Source: Syntrophaceae bacterium UBA1163
GTDB lineage: Bacteria > Desulfobacterota > BSN033 > UBA1163
NCBI GenBank assembly: GCA_002311635.1
Contig: DBZJ01000204.1
Location: 1 to 24,349 of the forward strand
Length of the DNA stretch: 24,349 nucleotides
Reading direction: 5' to 3'
Notes under the pieces: model-generated
Seen by the model: only the letters and a program-made list of their open reading frames with translations
Database searches by the model: none
Told to the model about the DNA's origin: nothing
Program-made: the position numbers and the translations under genes
Shown here: positions 1-8,737 of the stretch, in pieces
How positions within the stretch are numbered: position 1 is the first letter of the stretch
How the letters are laid out: the number at the start of each line of letters is the position of its first letter

Positions 1-1482
1 CCTTCCCATCTCCTCCCTCATGGTTGTGGACAGAGGGACGATATTCCCAGCCGAGATCACCAGATCGTGTTCATCCATCGGCCGGCCTGAATTGAAGGCT
101 TCGACCATCGCGCCATTGACCGCCTGCTCAATCTCCGCGCCGTTGAACCCTTCGGTCACTTTTACCAGCATATCCAGATTCACCTGCGATAGGTCGGCGC
201 CGTTTTTCTTCAGGTGGATAAAGAAGATGGACTTTCTTTCTTGAGCGTTGGGTAAAGTGACAAAGAAGATTTGGTCGAAACGTCCCTTTCGCAAGACCTC
301 CGGCGGCAGAAGTTCGATGACATTGGCTGTTGCGGCGATAAAGACAAAAACACTTTTTTCCTGCATCCAGGTGAGAAAGGAAGCAAAAACCCGGGATTGA
401 GTTCCCCCTCCGGCTTTTTGGCTTTGAATGCTGATGCCCGCTTCGATCTCGTCGATCCAGAGTACACAGGGTGCCACCGATTCCGCAGTTCGAAGGGAGA
501 CTTGCAGGGCCTCTTCCGGCTCCCCAATCGTCCCGTCATAGAGCCTTGCCATGTCGAGGTGGAGCAGAGGGACCTGCCAGAAGGAGGCGAATGCCTTGGC
601 GCAGAGACTTTTTCCGCATCCTGAGAGCCCTGTGATCAGGACCCCCTTTGGAAGTTGAAGACCAAAGGACTTTCCCTCGCTGCTCAAAACTTTGGCCCTT
701 TTCTTCAACCAGTCCTTGAGGTTTTCCAGCCCACCGATGTCCTCCAGAGCGGGCCGATTGACGATTAAATTGAGGATTCCCGATTTCTTGATGAGCTGCC
801 CTTTTTCTTCGATTACGGCATCGATCAAAGAGGCATCCACCGCGGTCCTTCCAATGAGGGCGCTCCGAAAGGCCCGGGCCACCTGGTCGAGAGAAAGGCC
901 GAGTGCTGCCTTCACCATTCGATCCTTGAGCTCCGGTGTCAGGGATTCCGCTAATTTGGACGTCTGAGGAGTTGCGGTGATGATTCCCATCAGCGTTCGT
1001 TCTACTTCGGTCGCGTCCGGCATGGGAAGCTCATAGACCATCATGTCCCGCTTGAGCTCCTCCGGGACGACCAGGACCGGAGCCAGTATGAAAAGCGTCG
1101 TGTATCGGTTTCGAAGAGCGCGATGCAGATCCTTCAACTTCCTCGGAAGGGAAAGGTCTGTGTTTAGAAAGGGATGGAGCCCCTCGAAGAGATAAAAAGC
1201 TTGTTCATTGCTATGGATGACTCTATCCAGGGCCTCCAGAGGATTCTTCGAATTCTCAATCGTTTCATTCTCGCCGGTTAACCCTTGGAAAGGATTCCAG
1301 ATGAAAACCTTGGGCCTTGGTTGAAAAGTGGCGCTCAGTTCTTTGAGAAGACCCTCCACGCGGTCTTCTTCGTCGGATTGGATATAAACGATGGAAGTCT
1401 TCGACAGGATGAACTTCTTCAAATCTTGCAGAATCTGTTGTTTTTTGGAGATCTCTTCCATAAAACCGTCCAAATTATACAT
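1..1482 (-). CDS. Ycf46-like AAA+ ATPase (C terminus cut by window edge)
   Basis: The reading frame is open for 494 codons from ATG at 1482 to the left window edge, so the C terminus is missing. Residues 1-250 form a non-catalytic helical N-terminal region, as in cyanobacterial/plastid Ycf46-type proteins. The AAA+ module follows: an entry segment around 248 ([12 protein letters not shown]), Walker A GLSGCGKS at 285-292, Walker B WIDEIE at 342-347 (D344, E345), a sensor-1-like ATAN, and the arginine-finger segment GRFD at 400-403. It should be a cytoplasmic ATP hydrolase, with substrate and role unknown. It is transcribed divergently from lgt. No Shine-Dalgarno precedes ATG 1482, and an in-frame ATG at 1461 lies just downstream of a consensus promoter, so the true start may be 1461. 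The family call is from motif order and is fairly secure; the biological role is unknown. Confidence 0.85.
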   Translation of the reverse strand, partial: MYNLDGFMEEISKKQQILQDLKKFILSKTSIVYIQSDEEDRVEGLLKELSATFQPRPKVFIWNPFQGLTGENETIENSKNPLEALDRVIHSNEQAFYLFEGLHPFLNTDLSLPRKLKDLHRALRNRYTTLFILAPVLVVPEELKRDMMVYELPMPDATEVERTLMGIITATPQTSKLAESLTPELKDRMVKAALGLSLDQVARAFRSALIGRTAVDASLIDAVIEEKGQLIKKSGILNLIVNRPALEDIGGLENLKDWLKKRAKVLSSEGKSFGLQLPKGVLITGLSGCGKSLCAKAFASFWQVPLLHLDMARLYDGTIGEPEEALQVSLRTAESVAPCVLWIDEIEAGISIQSQKAGGGTQSRVFASFLTWMQEKSVFVFIAATANVIELLPPEVLRKGRFDQIFFVTLPNAQERKSIFFIHLKKNGADLSQVNLDMLVKVTEGFNGAEIEQAVNGAMVEAFNSGRPMDEHDLVISAGNIVPLSTTMREEMGR

Positions 1483-1502
1483 AAATTGACGGAGAACGTC
1501 AA
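1474..1502 (-). promoter_or_regulatory. sigma-70-type promoter for the AAA+ ATPase, with overlapping inverted repeat
   Basis: On the minus strand, TTGACG (1502-1497) and a perfect TATAAT (1479-1474) are separated by 17 bp. Transcription would start near 1467, a few bases before the ATG at 1461. A perfect 9-bp inverted repeat with a 5-nt loop (1483-1491 and 1497-1505) overlaps the -35 box and could be an operator. This is read directly from sequence; activity is inferred. Confidence 0.5.
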
Positions 1503-1527
1503 TTTTATTCTGCAGTCCGAAAAGTAC

Positions 1528-1556
1528 TTGAATGTTTGGTCATCGTCTAATAAAAT
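1528..1556 (+). promoter_or_regulatory. sigma-70-type promoter for lgt
   Basis: TTGAAT (1528-1533) and TAAAAT (1551-1556) are separated by 17 bp. This places transcription start near 1563, just before the AGGAGG ribosome-binding site (1566-1571) of lgt. The promoter is back to back with the ATPase promoter in a 95-bp divergent region. Confidence 0.5.
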
Positions 1557-1576
1557 TGGAAGATTAGGAGGAAATC

Positions 1577-2350
1577 ATGACCGTCAATTTTAATCCCATT
1601 TTGATCGACCTCGGACCCATTCGGGTGAGCTGGTACGGGTTGATGTATGTCCTCGGATTTTTCGCTTCCTATCTCCTGGTCCGGTATCAACTGAAGAAAA
1701 AAGATTTTGGGGTTTCGAAACTGGACGTAGAAAATCTCTATTTTTATCTCATTCTCGGCCTCATCATCGGAGCACGTTTGGGATATGTCCTATTCTATGA
1801 CCTTAAGATGTACCTCAACGATCCCCTTGAGATCTTCGCCATCTGGCATGGCGGCATGTCCTTTCACGGAGGGCTGATCGGCGTCCTGATCGTTGGGATT
1901 CTTTTTTCCTGGAAAAATAAGAAATCTTTCTGGAAGATCGCTGACCTCTTCATTGTCACGGCACCCGTTGGATTGGGCTTGGGAAGAATCGGGAATTTCA
2001 TCAACGGAGAGCTCTATGGCCGAGTGACTCACGTCCCCTGGGCGATGATCTTCGCGAACGACAAAGATCACCTTCCCCGGCACCCTTCGCAACTCTACGA
2101 AAGCGCGTTGGAGGGAGGCGTCCTGTTTCTGATCCTTTGGTTTCTCAAAGATAAGAAACTGCCCGACGGCGGGCTTTTGGCCGTCTTTCTTTCTCTTTAC
2201 GGGTTATTTCGAATTTTCCTTGAATTTTTCAGGCAGCCGGATTCCCAGCTCGGATTCGTCCTCGGCCCCTTCACCATGGGGCAGATACTCTCATCCTTTA
2301 TGATCGTCGGGGGCATTGTTCTCTTCCTCATTTTGAAGAGGAAGAAGTAG
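1577..2350 (+). CDS. lgt: prolipoprotein diacylglyceryl transferase
   Basis: Lgt is the inner-membrane enzyme that transfers diacylglycerol from phosphatidylglycerol to the lipobox cysteine of prolipoproteins, the first step of lipoprotein maturation. The 257-aa product has the usual family length and multiple hydrophobic segments. It carries the signature HGGMSFHGG with its conserved His near residue 91, and the GRIGNFINGE motif starting near residue 136 that contains the essential Arg and Asn. The start is fixed by AGGAGG five bases before ATG 1577. It is the first gene after its own promoter, stands alone on this strand, and converges on fumC with a 23-bp 3' overlap. The family assignment is secure. 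Confidence 0.97.
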   Translation: MTVNFNPILIDLGPIRVSWYGLMYVLGFFASYLLVRYQLKKKDFGVSKLDVENLYFYLILGLIIGARLGYVLFYDLKMYLNDPLEIFAIWHGGMSFHGGLIGVLIVGILFSWKNKKSFWKIADLFIVTAPVGLGLGRIGNFINGELYGRVTHVPWAMIFANDKDHLPRHPSQLYESALEGGVLFLILWFLKDKKLPDGGLLAVFLSLYGLFRIFLEFFRQPDSQLGFVLGPFTMGQILSSFMIVGGIVLFLILKRKK

Positions 2351-3743
2351 GGGCAATCATCCGTCGAGGGTCGAGTAAACGATTTATTTCTTCTTTTGGA
2401 AGAAGTTTCTCCTCCTCTATCACCTCACGAATGGTCTTATTCTGAAGGTAAGCCTTTTTTGCGATCCGGGCCCCTTCCTCGTATCCGATGACCGGCGTCA
2501 GGGCCGTGGCAAGGGCCAGACTTTTTTCGATCATCTCTTCGCAGCGCTTGCGGTCTGCCTTCAATCCCTTGACGCATTTTTTCGAAAAGTTGTCCACTCC
2601 GCTGGCGAGGAGAGACAGGGACTGCAGCAGATTGTAAGCGATCAATGGCATCATCACGTTGAGCTCGAAATTGCCGCTGAGCCCCGCCAGCGAGATGGCC
2701 GAGTCGTTTCCGATCACCTGAACGCATGTCTGGATCAGGGATTCCGGGATAACCGGATTGACCTTCCCGGGCATGATCGAAGAACCGGGCTGGGTGTCCG
2801 GCAGATGGATTTCTCCGATTCCGCACCGGGGGCCTGAACCCAGCCACCGGACGTCGTTGGCGATTTTTATCAGACTGACGGCCACCGTTTTTAAAGCCCC
2901 GCTCATCTCGACCGCGGCATCTCGAGCGCCCTGTGCCTCGAAATGGTCAATCGCCTCATGGAATGGATAACCGGTCGCCCGATTGATGATGGAGATCGAT
3001 TTCTTTGCAAAGAGGGGATGCGTGTTGATCCCCGTGCCCACCGCTGTCCCTCCCAATGGAAGTTCAAACAGGGACCTCATGGCCTTGTGGATTCTATGGA
3101 TGCCCAATTCCACCTGGCGGGCGTACCCCCCGAATTCCTGACCCAATCGGATCGGGGTGGCATCCTGGAGATGGGTCCTCCCGATTTTAAGGATGGAATG
3201 AAATTCTCTTCCTTTATTCTTTAAAGCCGTATGGAGATCGCTTAGCGCCGGGAGAAGTTTTTGGAGGAGGGTGATCGAGGCGATGTGGATGGCAGAAGGG
3301 AAGACATCGTTACTCGACTGGCCCAGATTCACATGGTCATTGGGATGAACGGGCCGGTAGATGCCTTTCTTGGTTCCCAAAACCTCGTTGGCGCGATTGG
3401 CAATCACCTCATTGGCATTCATGTTGGTGGACGTCCCGGAGCCGGTTTGAAAGATATCTACGACGAATTGGTCATCCCATCTTCCCTCCATCACCTCTTG
3501 AGCGGCCCTCTCGACCGCCCCGGCGATTCTTTTTTCGAGGAGGCCCAATTCGCGGTTCGTCCTGGCCGAACTAAATTTGACGAGGCCCAGGGCGTAGATA
3601 AACTCCCTTCCGAATCGCCAACCGCTCACAGGAAAGTTTTCAATCGCCCTTTGCGTTTGGGCCCCATAGTAGGCCTTTTTCGGAACCCGGACAGGACCCA
3701 TCGAATCTCTCTCTACTCGGTATTTTTGATCTGAGTTCGTCAT
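2328..3743 (-). CDS. fumC: class II fumarate hydratase
   Basis: This cytoplasmic, oxygen-stable fumarase interconverts fumarate and L-malate in the TCA cycle. The 471-aa length is typical. The N-terminal DSMG and GAQTQRAIENF, the TSTNMNANEV segment, GRTHLQDATP with its catalytic His, and GSSIMPGKVNP (residues 320-330, the catalytic Ser loop) are class II fumarase/aspartase superfamily signatures. The GSGPRCG segment favours fumarase over aspartase, although the NPVIPE tail after the loop is also seen in aspartases. AGGAGG lies six bases before ATG 3743. The 3' end overlaps that of lgt. Aconitase, citrate synthase and sdhAB nearby support a TCA role. Aspartate ammonia-lyase is the alternative, considered less likely. 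Confidence 0.9.
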   Translation of the reverse strand: MTNSDQKYRVERDSMGPVRVPKKAYYGAQTQRAIENFPVSGWRFGREFIYALGLVKFSSARTNRELGLLEKRIAGAVERAAQEVMEGRWDDQFVVDIFQTGSGTSTNMNANEVIANRANEVLGTKKGIYRPVHPNDHVNLGQSSNDVFPSAIHIASITLLQKLLPALSDLHTALKNKGREFHSILKIGRTHLQDATPIRLGQEFGGYARQVELGIHRIHKAMRSLFELPLGGTAVGTGINTHPLFAKKSISIINRATGYPFHEAIDHFEAQGARDAAVEMSGALKTVAVSLIKIANDVRWLGSGPRCGIGEIHLPDTQPGSSIMPGKVNPVIPESLIQTCVQVIGNDSAISLAGLSGNFELNVMMPLIAYNLLQSLSLLASGVDNFSKKCVKGLKADRKRCEEMIEKSLALATALTPVIGYEEGARIAKKAYLQNKTIREVIEEEKLLPKEEINRLLDPRRMIAPTSSSSK

Positions 3744-3806
3744 CTTTGGCCTCCTTCTTGTGGTTCATTCTGATTAATCCATCTGACGGAGAAGAGGGGA
3801 ATTCCT

Positions 3807-4268
3807 TTATTTTCGAAGCAGGCGTCTATCAAACATAAAACTTTCGGCAGTGGTAATAACCACTCTGTCCATGTCCGGATGCATTGGATTGATCAGTATG
3901 TTGAATTCATCCAGTACAACCACCGAAGGGACACGAAGCAAAAGTGAACGCATGGCTATGGCCCATTCGGATTCCAAGTCAGCCAATTCTGGGGGGGCGG
4001 GGTAGTCCCGCCAGTTCTTTGGCAGAACAGCTATCGAGATTTGTTCAACAGCGATGTCATCCGGTATTTCAAGACAGGCAATACTTAGATTGTTTGGTAG
4101 TAGGGATAAAGGGACGTGAACCAAAAACTCCAATGTGGCAAGCGATCTATTTTCTGAGGTATAAACGATAGGGATATCCTTTCGATTCCATCTTCCCCCA
4201 TACACCCTTGCTCCGGTTCCTGATAGATCGCGAATGGATCGAGTTTTAGCAATCCGAAAAACCTGCAC
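3807..4268 (-). CDS. RES-domain toxin of a type II toxin-antitoxin pair
   Basis: The 153-aa product matches the RES fold: an N-terminal FRIA segment, then GARVYGGRWN with the conserved Arg, IVYTSENRSLATLEFLVH with the conserved Tyr, Ser and Glu, and a hydrophobic C-terminal half. Characterised RES toxins (MbcT and relatives) are NAD+-degrading or ADP-ribosyltransferase-like enzymes, so this one probably depletes NAD+ when freed from its antitoxin. The start is GTG at 4268. It shares one base with the TAG stop of the upstream antitoxin, which implies translational coupling, and there is no separate promoter. The length is normal and nothing suggests inactivation. The pair sits between two TCA genes and looks like an acquired cassette. 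Confidence 0.88.
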   Translation of the reverse strand: MQVFRIAKTRSIRDLSGTGARVYGGRWNRKDIPIVYTSENRSLATLEFLVHVPLSLLPNNLSIACLEIPDDIAVEQISIAVLPKNWRDYPAPPELADLESEWAIAMRSLLLRVPSVVVLDEFNILINPMHPDMDRVVITTAESFMFDRRLLRK

Positions 4269-4699
4269 TAAGAGAGCACCCCGTGCTCGATTCGCCCAAG
4301 TTCATCGAGGACCATTTGCGTCCCGAACCTTGAGCTCAGTAGGTTGAGAGGCGTTCTATTCCCGAGTGCAACATTAGGTTGTTTCATCCAGAGGAGAAAA
4401 TGGTCTTTATCTTCGAAGACCTCAACGCCTTTTGCAACCACTTCGGCAATTTGTAAAATCTGTTCTGATACGGCGCGATTAAAATGTTGGCGAGAGTTGT
4501 ATCTTTGTATGGTCCGCCCGCTGATCGGTAGAAGTGCTGCCATTTGATCTATCGGAAAAGACAAATATCTCGCGAGATTCAACAGGGCACTTTTCGTCAC
4601 CCCGTGATCACTCAACGTGATCAAGTCTTGCCGCTTCTGTATTCTCATATGGAGCACTCTTTGTCCGCCTAATATTTTTTCAATGGCAGTTAATTGCAT
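4268..4699 (-). CDS. Xre/MbcA/ParS-type antitoxin (DUF2384) partner of RES toxin
   Basis: The 143-aa product has a helical N-terminal half with an Xre-like DNA-binding region (ALLPISGRTIQRY, about residues 60-75). Its C-terminal toxin-binding domain shows the family pattern PNVALGNRTPLNLLSSRFG followed by LGRIEHGVLS at the very end. It should bind and block the RES toxin and repress the shared operon. ATG 4699 is chosen because AGGAGG stands four bases upstream. An in-frame ATG at 4732 exists, but it lies inside the operator and has no ribosome-binding site. The gene overlaps the toxin by one base. Confidence 0.88.
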   Translation of the reverse strand: MQLTAIEKILGGQRVLHMRIQKRQDLITLSDHGVTKSALLNLARYLSFPIDQMAALLPISGRTIQRYNSRQHFNRAVSEQILQIAEVVAKGVEVFEDKDHFLLWMKQPNVALGNRTPLNLLSSRFGTQMVLDELGRIEHGVLS

Positions 4700-4720
4700 T
4701 TTGCCTCCTCTGTTCAATAT

Positions 4721-4751
4721 GACATTTGTCATTATTATAATGACATATGTC
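4721..4751. promoter_or_regulatory. palindromic operator/promoter of the RES-Xre operon
   Basis: A perfect inverted repeat with 9-bp arms and a 1-base centre spans 4727-4745. It is flanked by two copies of the decamer GACATWTGTC (4721-4730 and 4742-4751) spaced exactly 21 bp, or two helical turns. The minus-strand TATAAT (4739-4734) lies inside it. A TTGACA lies at 4766-4761, but 21 bp away, longer than usual. This is the expected site for autorepression by the antitoxin. Confidence 0.6.
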
Positions 4752-4834
4752 GCAATTCTTTGTCAAGAAAATAATGACGGAGGTGTAATGTCTTAAGATT
4801 ATAGGTAGTTCGAATAACGCTGTGGGAGATTTGA

Positions 4835-4863
4835 TTGACAAATTGGAGAGGCATCGATTATCA
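4835..4863 (+). promoter_or_regulatory. sigma-70-type promoter for aconitase
   Basis: TTGACA (4835-4840) and TTATCA (4858-4863) are separated by 17 bp, predicting a start near 4870. It lies inside the 5' extension of the open frame, which supports translation from ATG 4895 rather than the upstream TTG at 4835. Confidence 0.45.
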
Positions 4864-4894
4864 TTCCTGGGCTTGGTGCAAAGGAAGGGGATCG

Positions 4895-6838
4895 ATGGGT
4901 AAGAATCTCGTACAAAAAATTCTTGAGACGCATCTGGTCGGCGGGAGATTAACGCCCCATGAAGACATCGCCATTTCCGTTGACCAGACCCTCACGCAGG
5001 ATGCCACGGGCACGATGGCCTGCCTTCAGTTTGAGGCGTTGGGGATTCCGAGGGTCAGGACTAAGTTCTCGATCAGCTATGTGGACCACAATATGCTTCA
5101 GACCGGATTTGAGAATGCCGACGACCACCGATTCCTGCAGACCTTTGCCGCGAGATGCGGCATCTTCTTTTCCAAACCCGGCAACGGCATCTGCCATCAG
5201 GTCCACTTGGAACGATTTACAAAACCCGGGCAGGTCCTTCTGGGTTCGGATAGCCATACTCCCAATGCCGGTGCAATGGGGATGATCGCCATTGGAGTGG
5301 GCGGACTGGACGTCGCCCTGGCCATGGCGGGCGAGCCTTACTACCTCGAGATGCCACAGGTCGTCTTAGTGAATCTGAAGGGGAAGCTTCCTCCCTGGGT
5401 CGCGTCAAAAGATATCATGTTGGAGCTGCTGAGACGGTTAAGCGTTAGAGGAGGGGTGGAAAAGATCTTTGAATTTGGAGGGCCGGGAATGAAGAGCCTC
5501 TCTATCCCGGAAAGAGCTACCATTGCCAATCTGGGAGCGGAACTGGGAGCCACCACCACGATCTTCCCAAGCGACGAAAGAACCCTCGAATTCCTTAAAG
5601 CGCAGGGCAGGAAGAAAGACTGGATTCCCCTCGAGCCGGATAAAAATGCGGAATACGATCAGATCGTTGAAATCGATGTCAGCAGGCTGGAGCCTCTCAT
5701 TGCTCAACCTTCCAGCCCGGACAGGGTCTGTCCTGTCAGAGAGGTGGCTGGAAAACAGGTCAAGCAGGTTTGTATCGGGAGCTGTAACAATTCTTCCTAC
5801 TTCGATTTAATGAGTGTCGCTAAAATCGTAAAGGGGAAAAAGATCCATCCGGACGTCAGCCTCACCATTACCCCCGGTTCAAAGCAGGTCTTTGAGATGA
5901 TCGCCCGGGATGGGGCGTTGGCCGACCTGATCGGCGCCGGAGCACGCATTCTGGAGTCAGCGTGCGGCCCCTGCATCGGCATGGGACAGGCCCCTCCCTC
6001 TCGTGCCATTTCCGTCCGGACGATGAATCGGAACTTTCCGGGCCGGAGCGGAACACCGGAAGATCAGGTCTATCTGGCAAGTCCCTACGTGGCCGTCGCA
6101 AGCGCCCTGAAGGGATCCATCACCGATCCCAGAAAATTGGGTCCGAAACCACCTCGTGTCCCCATGCCTTCGAGATTCTTCATCGATGACAGCCCCATTC
6201 TTTCTCCCCGTTCAAGGCCGGAAAAAGTGGTGATCGAGCGAGGGCCCAATATCAAGCCTTTGCCCCTTCGCGGTCCCCTGGAGGATTGCATGGAAGGATC
6301 GGTTATTCTGAAAGTGGGGGACAATATTAGCACCGACGATATTCTTCCTGCCGGGGCCAAGGTCCTTCCTCTCCGATCCAATATCCCTGCCATTTCAGAA
6401 CACCTGTTCGAAAGGATCGATGCCCACTTCGTCAAGAGGACAAAGCAATTGGAAGGCGGGTTTGTAGTAGGGGGTGAAAATTATGGACAGGGTTCGAGCA
6501 GGGAGCATGCCGCTCTGGCTCCGATGTACCTCGGGATCAAAGCCATCCTGACAAAATCCTATGCCCGCATCCATCGTTCCAATCTGATCAATTTTGGAAT
6601 TCTTCCTCTGGCCTTTAAAGATCCTGATGAATTTATAAGGATCCAGCAGGGAGATTATCTCCGGATCGCAGGTCTGCGGAAAGGACTGAGGACAGGCGGT
6701 CTTCTCACGATTGAAAACGAGACCCAGAAGAGGTCCTTTGAAGTTTTGCACGGGCTCAACCAAAGAGAAATAGAGATCCTCCTGGCAGGAGGGTTGCTGA
6801 ACCATACCGCTTCCTCTGCAACGAAACGTCAAGCCTAA
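4895..6838 (+). CDS. acn: aconitate hydratase (Aquifex-type aconitase)
   Basis: Aconitase isomerises citrate to isocitrate through a [4Fe-4S] cluster in the cytoplasm. The 647-aa length fits the short bacterial form. Visible motifs are DQTLTQDATGTMA (30-42), GSDSHTPNAGAMGM, CIGSCNNSSYFD with cluster ligand C297, and SACGPCIGMG with ligands C357 and C360. The C-terminal swivel domain follows, with ISTDDILPAG and GQGSSREHAA. ATG 4895 is chosen because a purine-rich AAGGAAGGGG ends four bases upstream and the predicted promoter overlaps the longer frame. Citrate synthase follows downstream, giving two consecutive TCA steps, but a 714-bp gap with repeats separates them, so co-transcription is uncertain. 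Confidence 0.95.
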   Translation: MGKNLVQKILETHLVGGRLTPHEDIAISVDQTLTQDATGTMACLQFEALGIPRVRTKFSISYVDHNMLQTGFENADDHRFLQTFAARCGIFFSKPGNGICHQVHLERFTKPGQVLLGSDSHTPNAGAMGMIAIGVGGLDVALAMAGEPYYLEMPQVVLVNLKGKLPPWVASKDIMLELLRRLSVRGGVEKIFEFGGPGMKSLSIPERATIANLGAELGATTTIFPSDERTLEFLKAQGRKKDWIPLEPDKNAEYDQIVEIDVSRLEPLIAQPSSPDRVCPVREVAGKQVKQVCIGSCNNSSYFDLMSVAKIVKGKKIHPDVSLTITPGSKQVFEMIARDGALADLIGAGARILESACGPCIGMGQAPPSRAISVRTMNRNFPGRSGTPEDQVYLASPYVAVASALKGSITDPRKLGPKPPRVPMPSRFFIDDSPILSPRSRPEKVVIERGPNIKPLPLRGPLEDCMEGSVILKVGDNISTDDILPAGAKVLPLRSNIPAISEHLFERIDAHFVKRTKQLEGGFVVGGENYGQGSSREHAALAPMYLGIKAILTKSYARIHRSNLINFGILPLAFKDPDEFIRIQQGDYLRIAGLRKGLRTGGLLTIENETQKRSFEVLHGLNQREIEILLAGGLLNHTASSATKRQA

Positions 6839-7100
6839 AATCTGGAAGTATCTCCAATTCTACGATAGACCCTGTGAGCAGACAGGCGACCAGCTTCGAA
6901 AGCTTTAGAATTGCGGATTTTCGAGAGGGAGCGTCAATCATTCTTGTCACTGGAATTGAGGTTTTGATGAGGCAGACACGCATGAATTTACCCGATAAAA
7001 GGTTCCGCTCTAAAGCTTTCTCACCCAGCCGCCTGTTGGCTCACGGGCTTGGGTTCTCAAATTAGTGTCTTTCCATAAACTACGGTTTTCATAAGAGGGT

Positions 7101-7216
7101 GTCATTCCGGCCCCGATTTTCATCGGGATAAACTCCAGCCGGAATCCAGTGTTTTTTGACGGCTTCTGGATGCCCCCGTATCAAGTACGGGGCAGGCTTC
7201 TCAAGTCCGGCATGAC
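7101..7216. repeat. GTCATTCC-type palindromic intergenic repeat, copy 1
   Basis: The 116-bp element begins GTCATTCCGG and ends with the complementary CCGGCATGAC. It contains a GAATCCAGTG module and the self-complementary hairpin CCCCGTATCAAGTACGGGG. Its right half matches, in inverted orientation, the left half of the element at 10578-10689. Confidence 0.75.
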
Positions 7217-7271
7217 AGACTGACAGAGCTTACATATCATTGCGGCACAGTCTCCGGGGTGAGGATGTGTA

Positions 7272-7381
7272 ATCTAATACAAAAGCACTAAATATTTTGT
7301 AGGGCAACCCTTTAGGGTTGCTTTAAGCAAGGCTAAAGCCTTGCGCTACATGCAAAATGATTTAACGCGTTTGTATTAGAT
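7272..7381. repeat. MITE-like palindromic element with perfect 12-bp terminal inverted repeats
   Basis: The 110-bp element begins ATCTAATACAAA and ends with its exact reverse complement. Inside are two perfect hairpins, each with 8-bp arms and a 2-base centre (7304-7321 and 7327-7344). The flanking arms are also imperfectly complementary, so the whole element can fold into one cruciform-like structure. It has no coding capacity. Confidence 0.75.
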
Positions 7382-7552
7382 CGAATAGATCCCACACAAA
7401 ATAAGGTTCTTTTTAAAGCAATATACCGAATCGTCCTTATTTATTTCCTAATCCTTTCTTTATAATTTTATATTGGATTTGGGTGTTGATGTTTTTGCCG
7501 CGGCGATGTAGATTTACTTTAGAAGGTTCATGCGGGAGGATTCATAAAAAAG

Positions 7553-8737
7553 ATGGAGCAGATACAGGAAACGAAGAATATCGGCCTTCGGGGGGTGAAG
7601 GTCGCAGATACGCGCATCTCGGATGTCGACGGGGAGAGAGGGAACCTCATCTATCGAGGGTTAAATATCTGCGATCTTGTCGTTCATTCCACCTTTGAAG
7701 AGGTCTCCTACCTTCTGCTTTATGACCATCTCCCGCCAGCGGAGGAGCTGAAAAAGTTTCAGTCGGCGCTGATCTTCGAAAGGGAGATTCCGGAGGTCGT
7801 TTATCGATTTATGAAGACGATGCCGGTGACTTCTCATCCCATGGACATCATGCAGGCAGCCGTTCCTATTCTGGCGAGCCACGATCCTCAGTTGCACGAT
7901 GAGACGAGAGAAGCCAATTTCAAGAAAGCAATCCGGCTCATCGCAAAGCTGCCCGCCGTTGTGGCTGCGTGGGATCGTATTCGAAAGGGGAAAAAGCCAG
8001 TTCATCCCAATGCTGAACTGACCCATGCGGGAAATTTCTTATACATGTTGTCCGGATCTCTCCCTAACCAAGCCACGGGGCGGGATTTCGATATCTGTCT
8101 GATTCTCCATGCCGAGCATTCTTTCAATGCTTCCACGTTTGCGGGTCGGGAGGTGGCCTCGACCCATGCCCATCTCTACGCTTCCATCGGAGCCGCTCTT
8201 GGAGCGCTTTCCGGAGAGCTTCACGGCGGAGCGAATAGCGAGGTGATGAAGATGCTTCTCGAGATTGGAGATGCGGCTCGCGTGAAATCCTGGGTTTCCG
8301 AAAGACTCCAAAAGGGAGGCAAGGTGATGGGCATGGGTCATGCGGTTTATCACACCGAGGACCCCCGGGCGACGATCCTCAGAGGGATATGCAGCCGGCT
8401 GGCAGATCGTCTGGGAGATCGAAAATGGCTTGAATTGACGAAGGCGGTTGAGGCGGCTACCAAGGAGGAGTTTAGAAAGTTGAAGGGGAGGGATATCTAT
8501 CCCAATGTCGATTTCTACAGCGCTTCGGTCTATTACATGATGGGGATCCCGATCGACCTCTACACCCCTGTTTTCGCCATCTCGCGGATCTCAGGCTGGA
8601 CAGCCCATATCATTGAAGAGAAGTTTGCCGAAGCCCAACCCAAGCCCGAGCTCTATCGTCCGGATGCAGATTATGTGGGGACCTATTGCGGTCCCCAGGC
8701 CTGTCCGTATATTCCAATTGAAGAGCGATCGAAATGA
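7553..8737 (+). CDS. gltA: citrate synthase (citrate/2-methylcitrate synthase family)
   Basis: The enzyme condenses acetyl-CoA with oxaloacetate to form citrate, the entry step of the TCA cycle. The 394-aa product carries the family catalytic triad: H224 in [11 protein letters not shown]263 in GMGHAVYH and D320 in NVDFYSAS. The substrate segment [15 protein letters not shown] and the C-terminal [12 protein letters not shown] also fit. The length matches the short Gram-positive/methylcitrate-like type rather than the 430-aa E. coli type, so 2-methylcitrate synthase activity cannot be excluded. A GGGAGG at 7534-7539 is unusually far (13 bases) from ATG 7553, but no closer in-frame start exists. 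Its stop overlaps the sdhA start by four bases (ATGA), implying coupled translation. Confidence 0.93.
   Translation: MEQIQETKNIGLRGVKVADTRISDVDGERGNLIYRGLNICDLVVHSTFEEVSYLLLYDHLPPAEELKKFQSALIFEREIPEVVYRFMKTMPVTSHPMDIMQAAVPILASHDPQLHDETREANFKKAIRLIAKLPAVVAAWDRIRKGKKPVHPNAELTHAGNFLYMLSGSLPNQATGRDFDICLILHAEHSFNASTFAGREVASTHAHLYASIGAALGALSGELHGGANSEVMKMLLEIGDAARVKSWVSERLQKGGKVMGMGHAVYHTEDPRATILRGICSRLADRLGDRKWLELTKAVEAATKEEFRKLKGRDIYPNVDFYSASVYYMMGIPIDLYTPVFAISRISGWTAHIIEEKFAEAQPKPELYRPDADYVGTYCGPQACPYIPIEERSK

Larger units (their letters stand above)
6839..7552. other. long intergenic region between aconitase and citrate synthase
   Basis: I see no convincing gene in this 714-bp stretch. It contains the two palindromic repeat elements listed at 7101-7216 and 7272-7381. 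An AT-rich tract with TATAAT at 7461-7466 may hold the citrate synthase promoter, but no good -35 box accompanies it. The first 260 bp show nothing I can name. Confidence 0.6.

Noticed and set aside
6874..7065. 63-aa plus-strand frame after aconitase
   Set aside because: No start signal or domain, and it lies in a repeat-rich non-coding gap.
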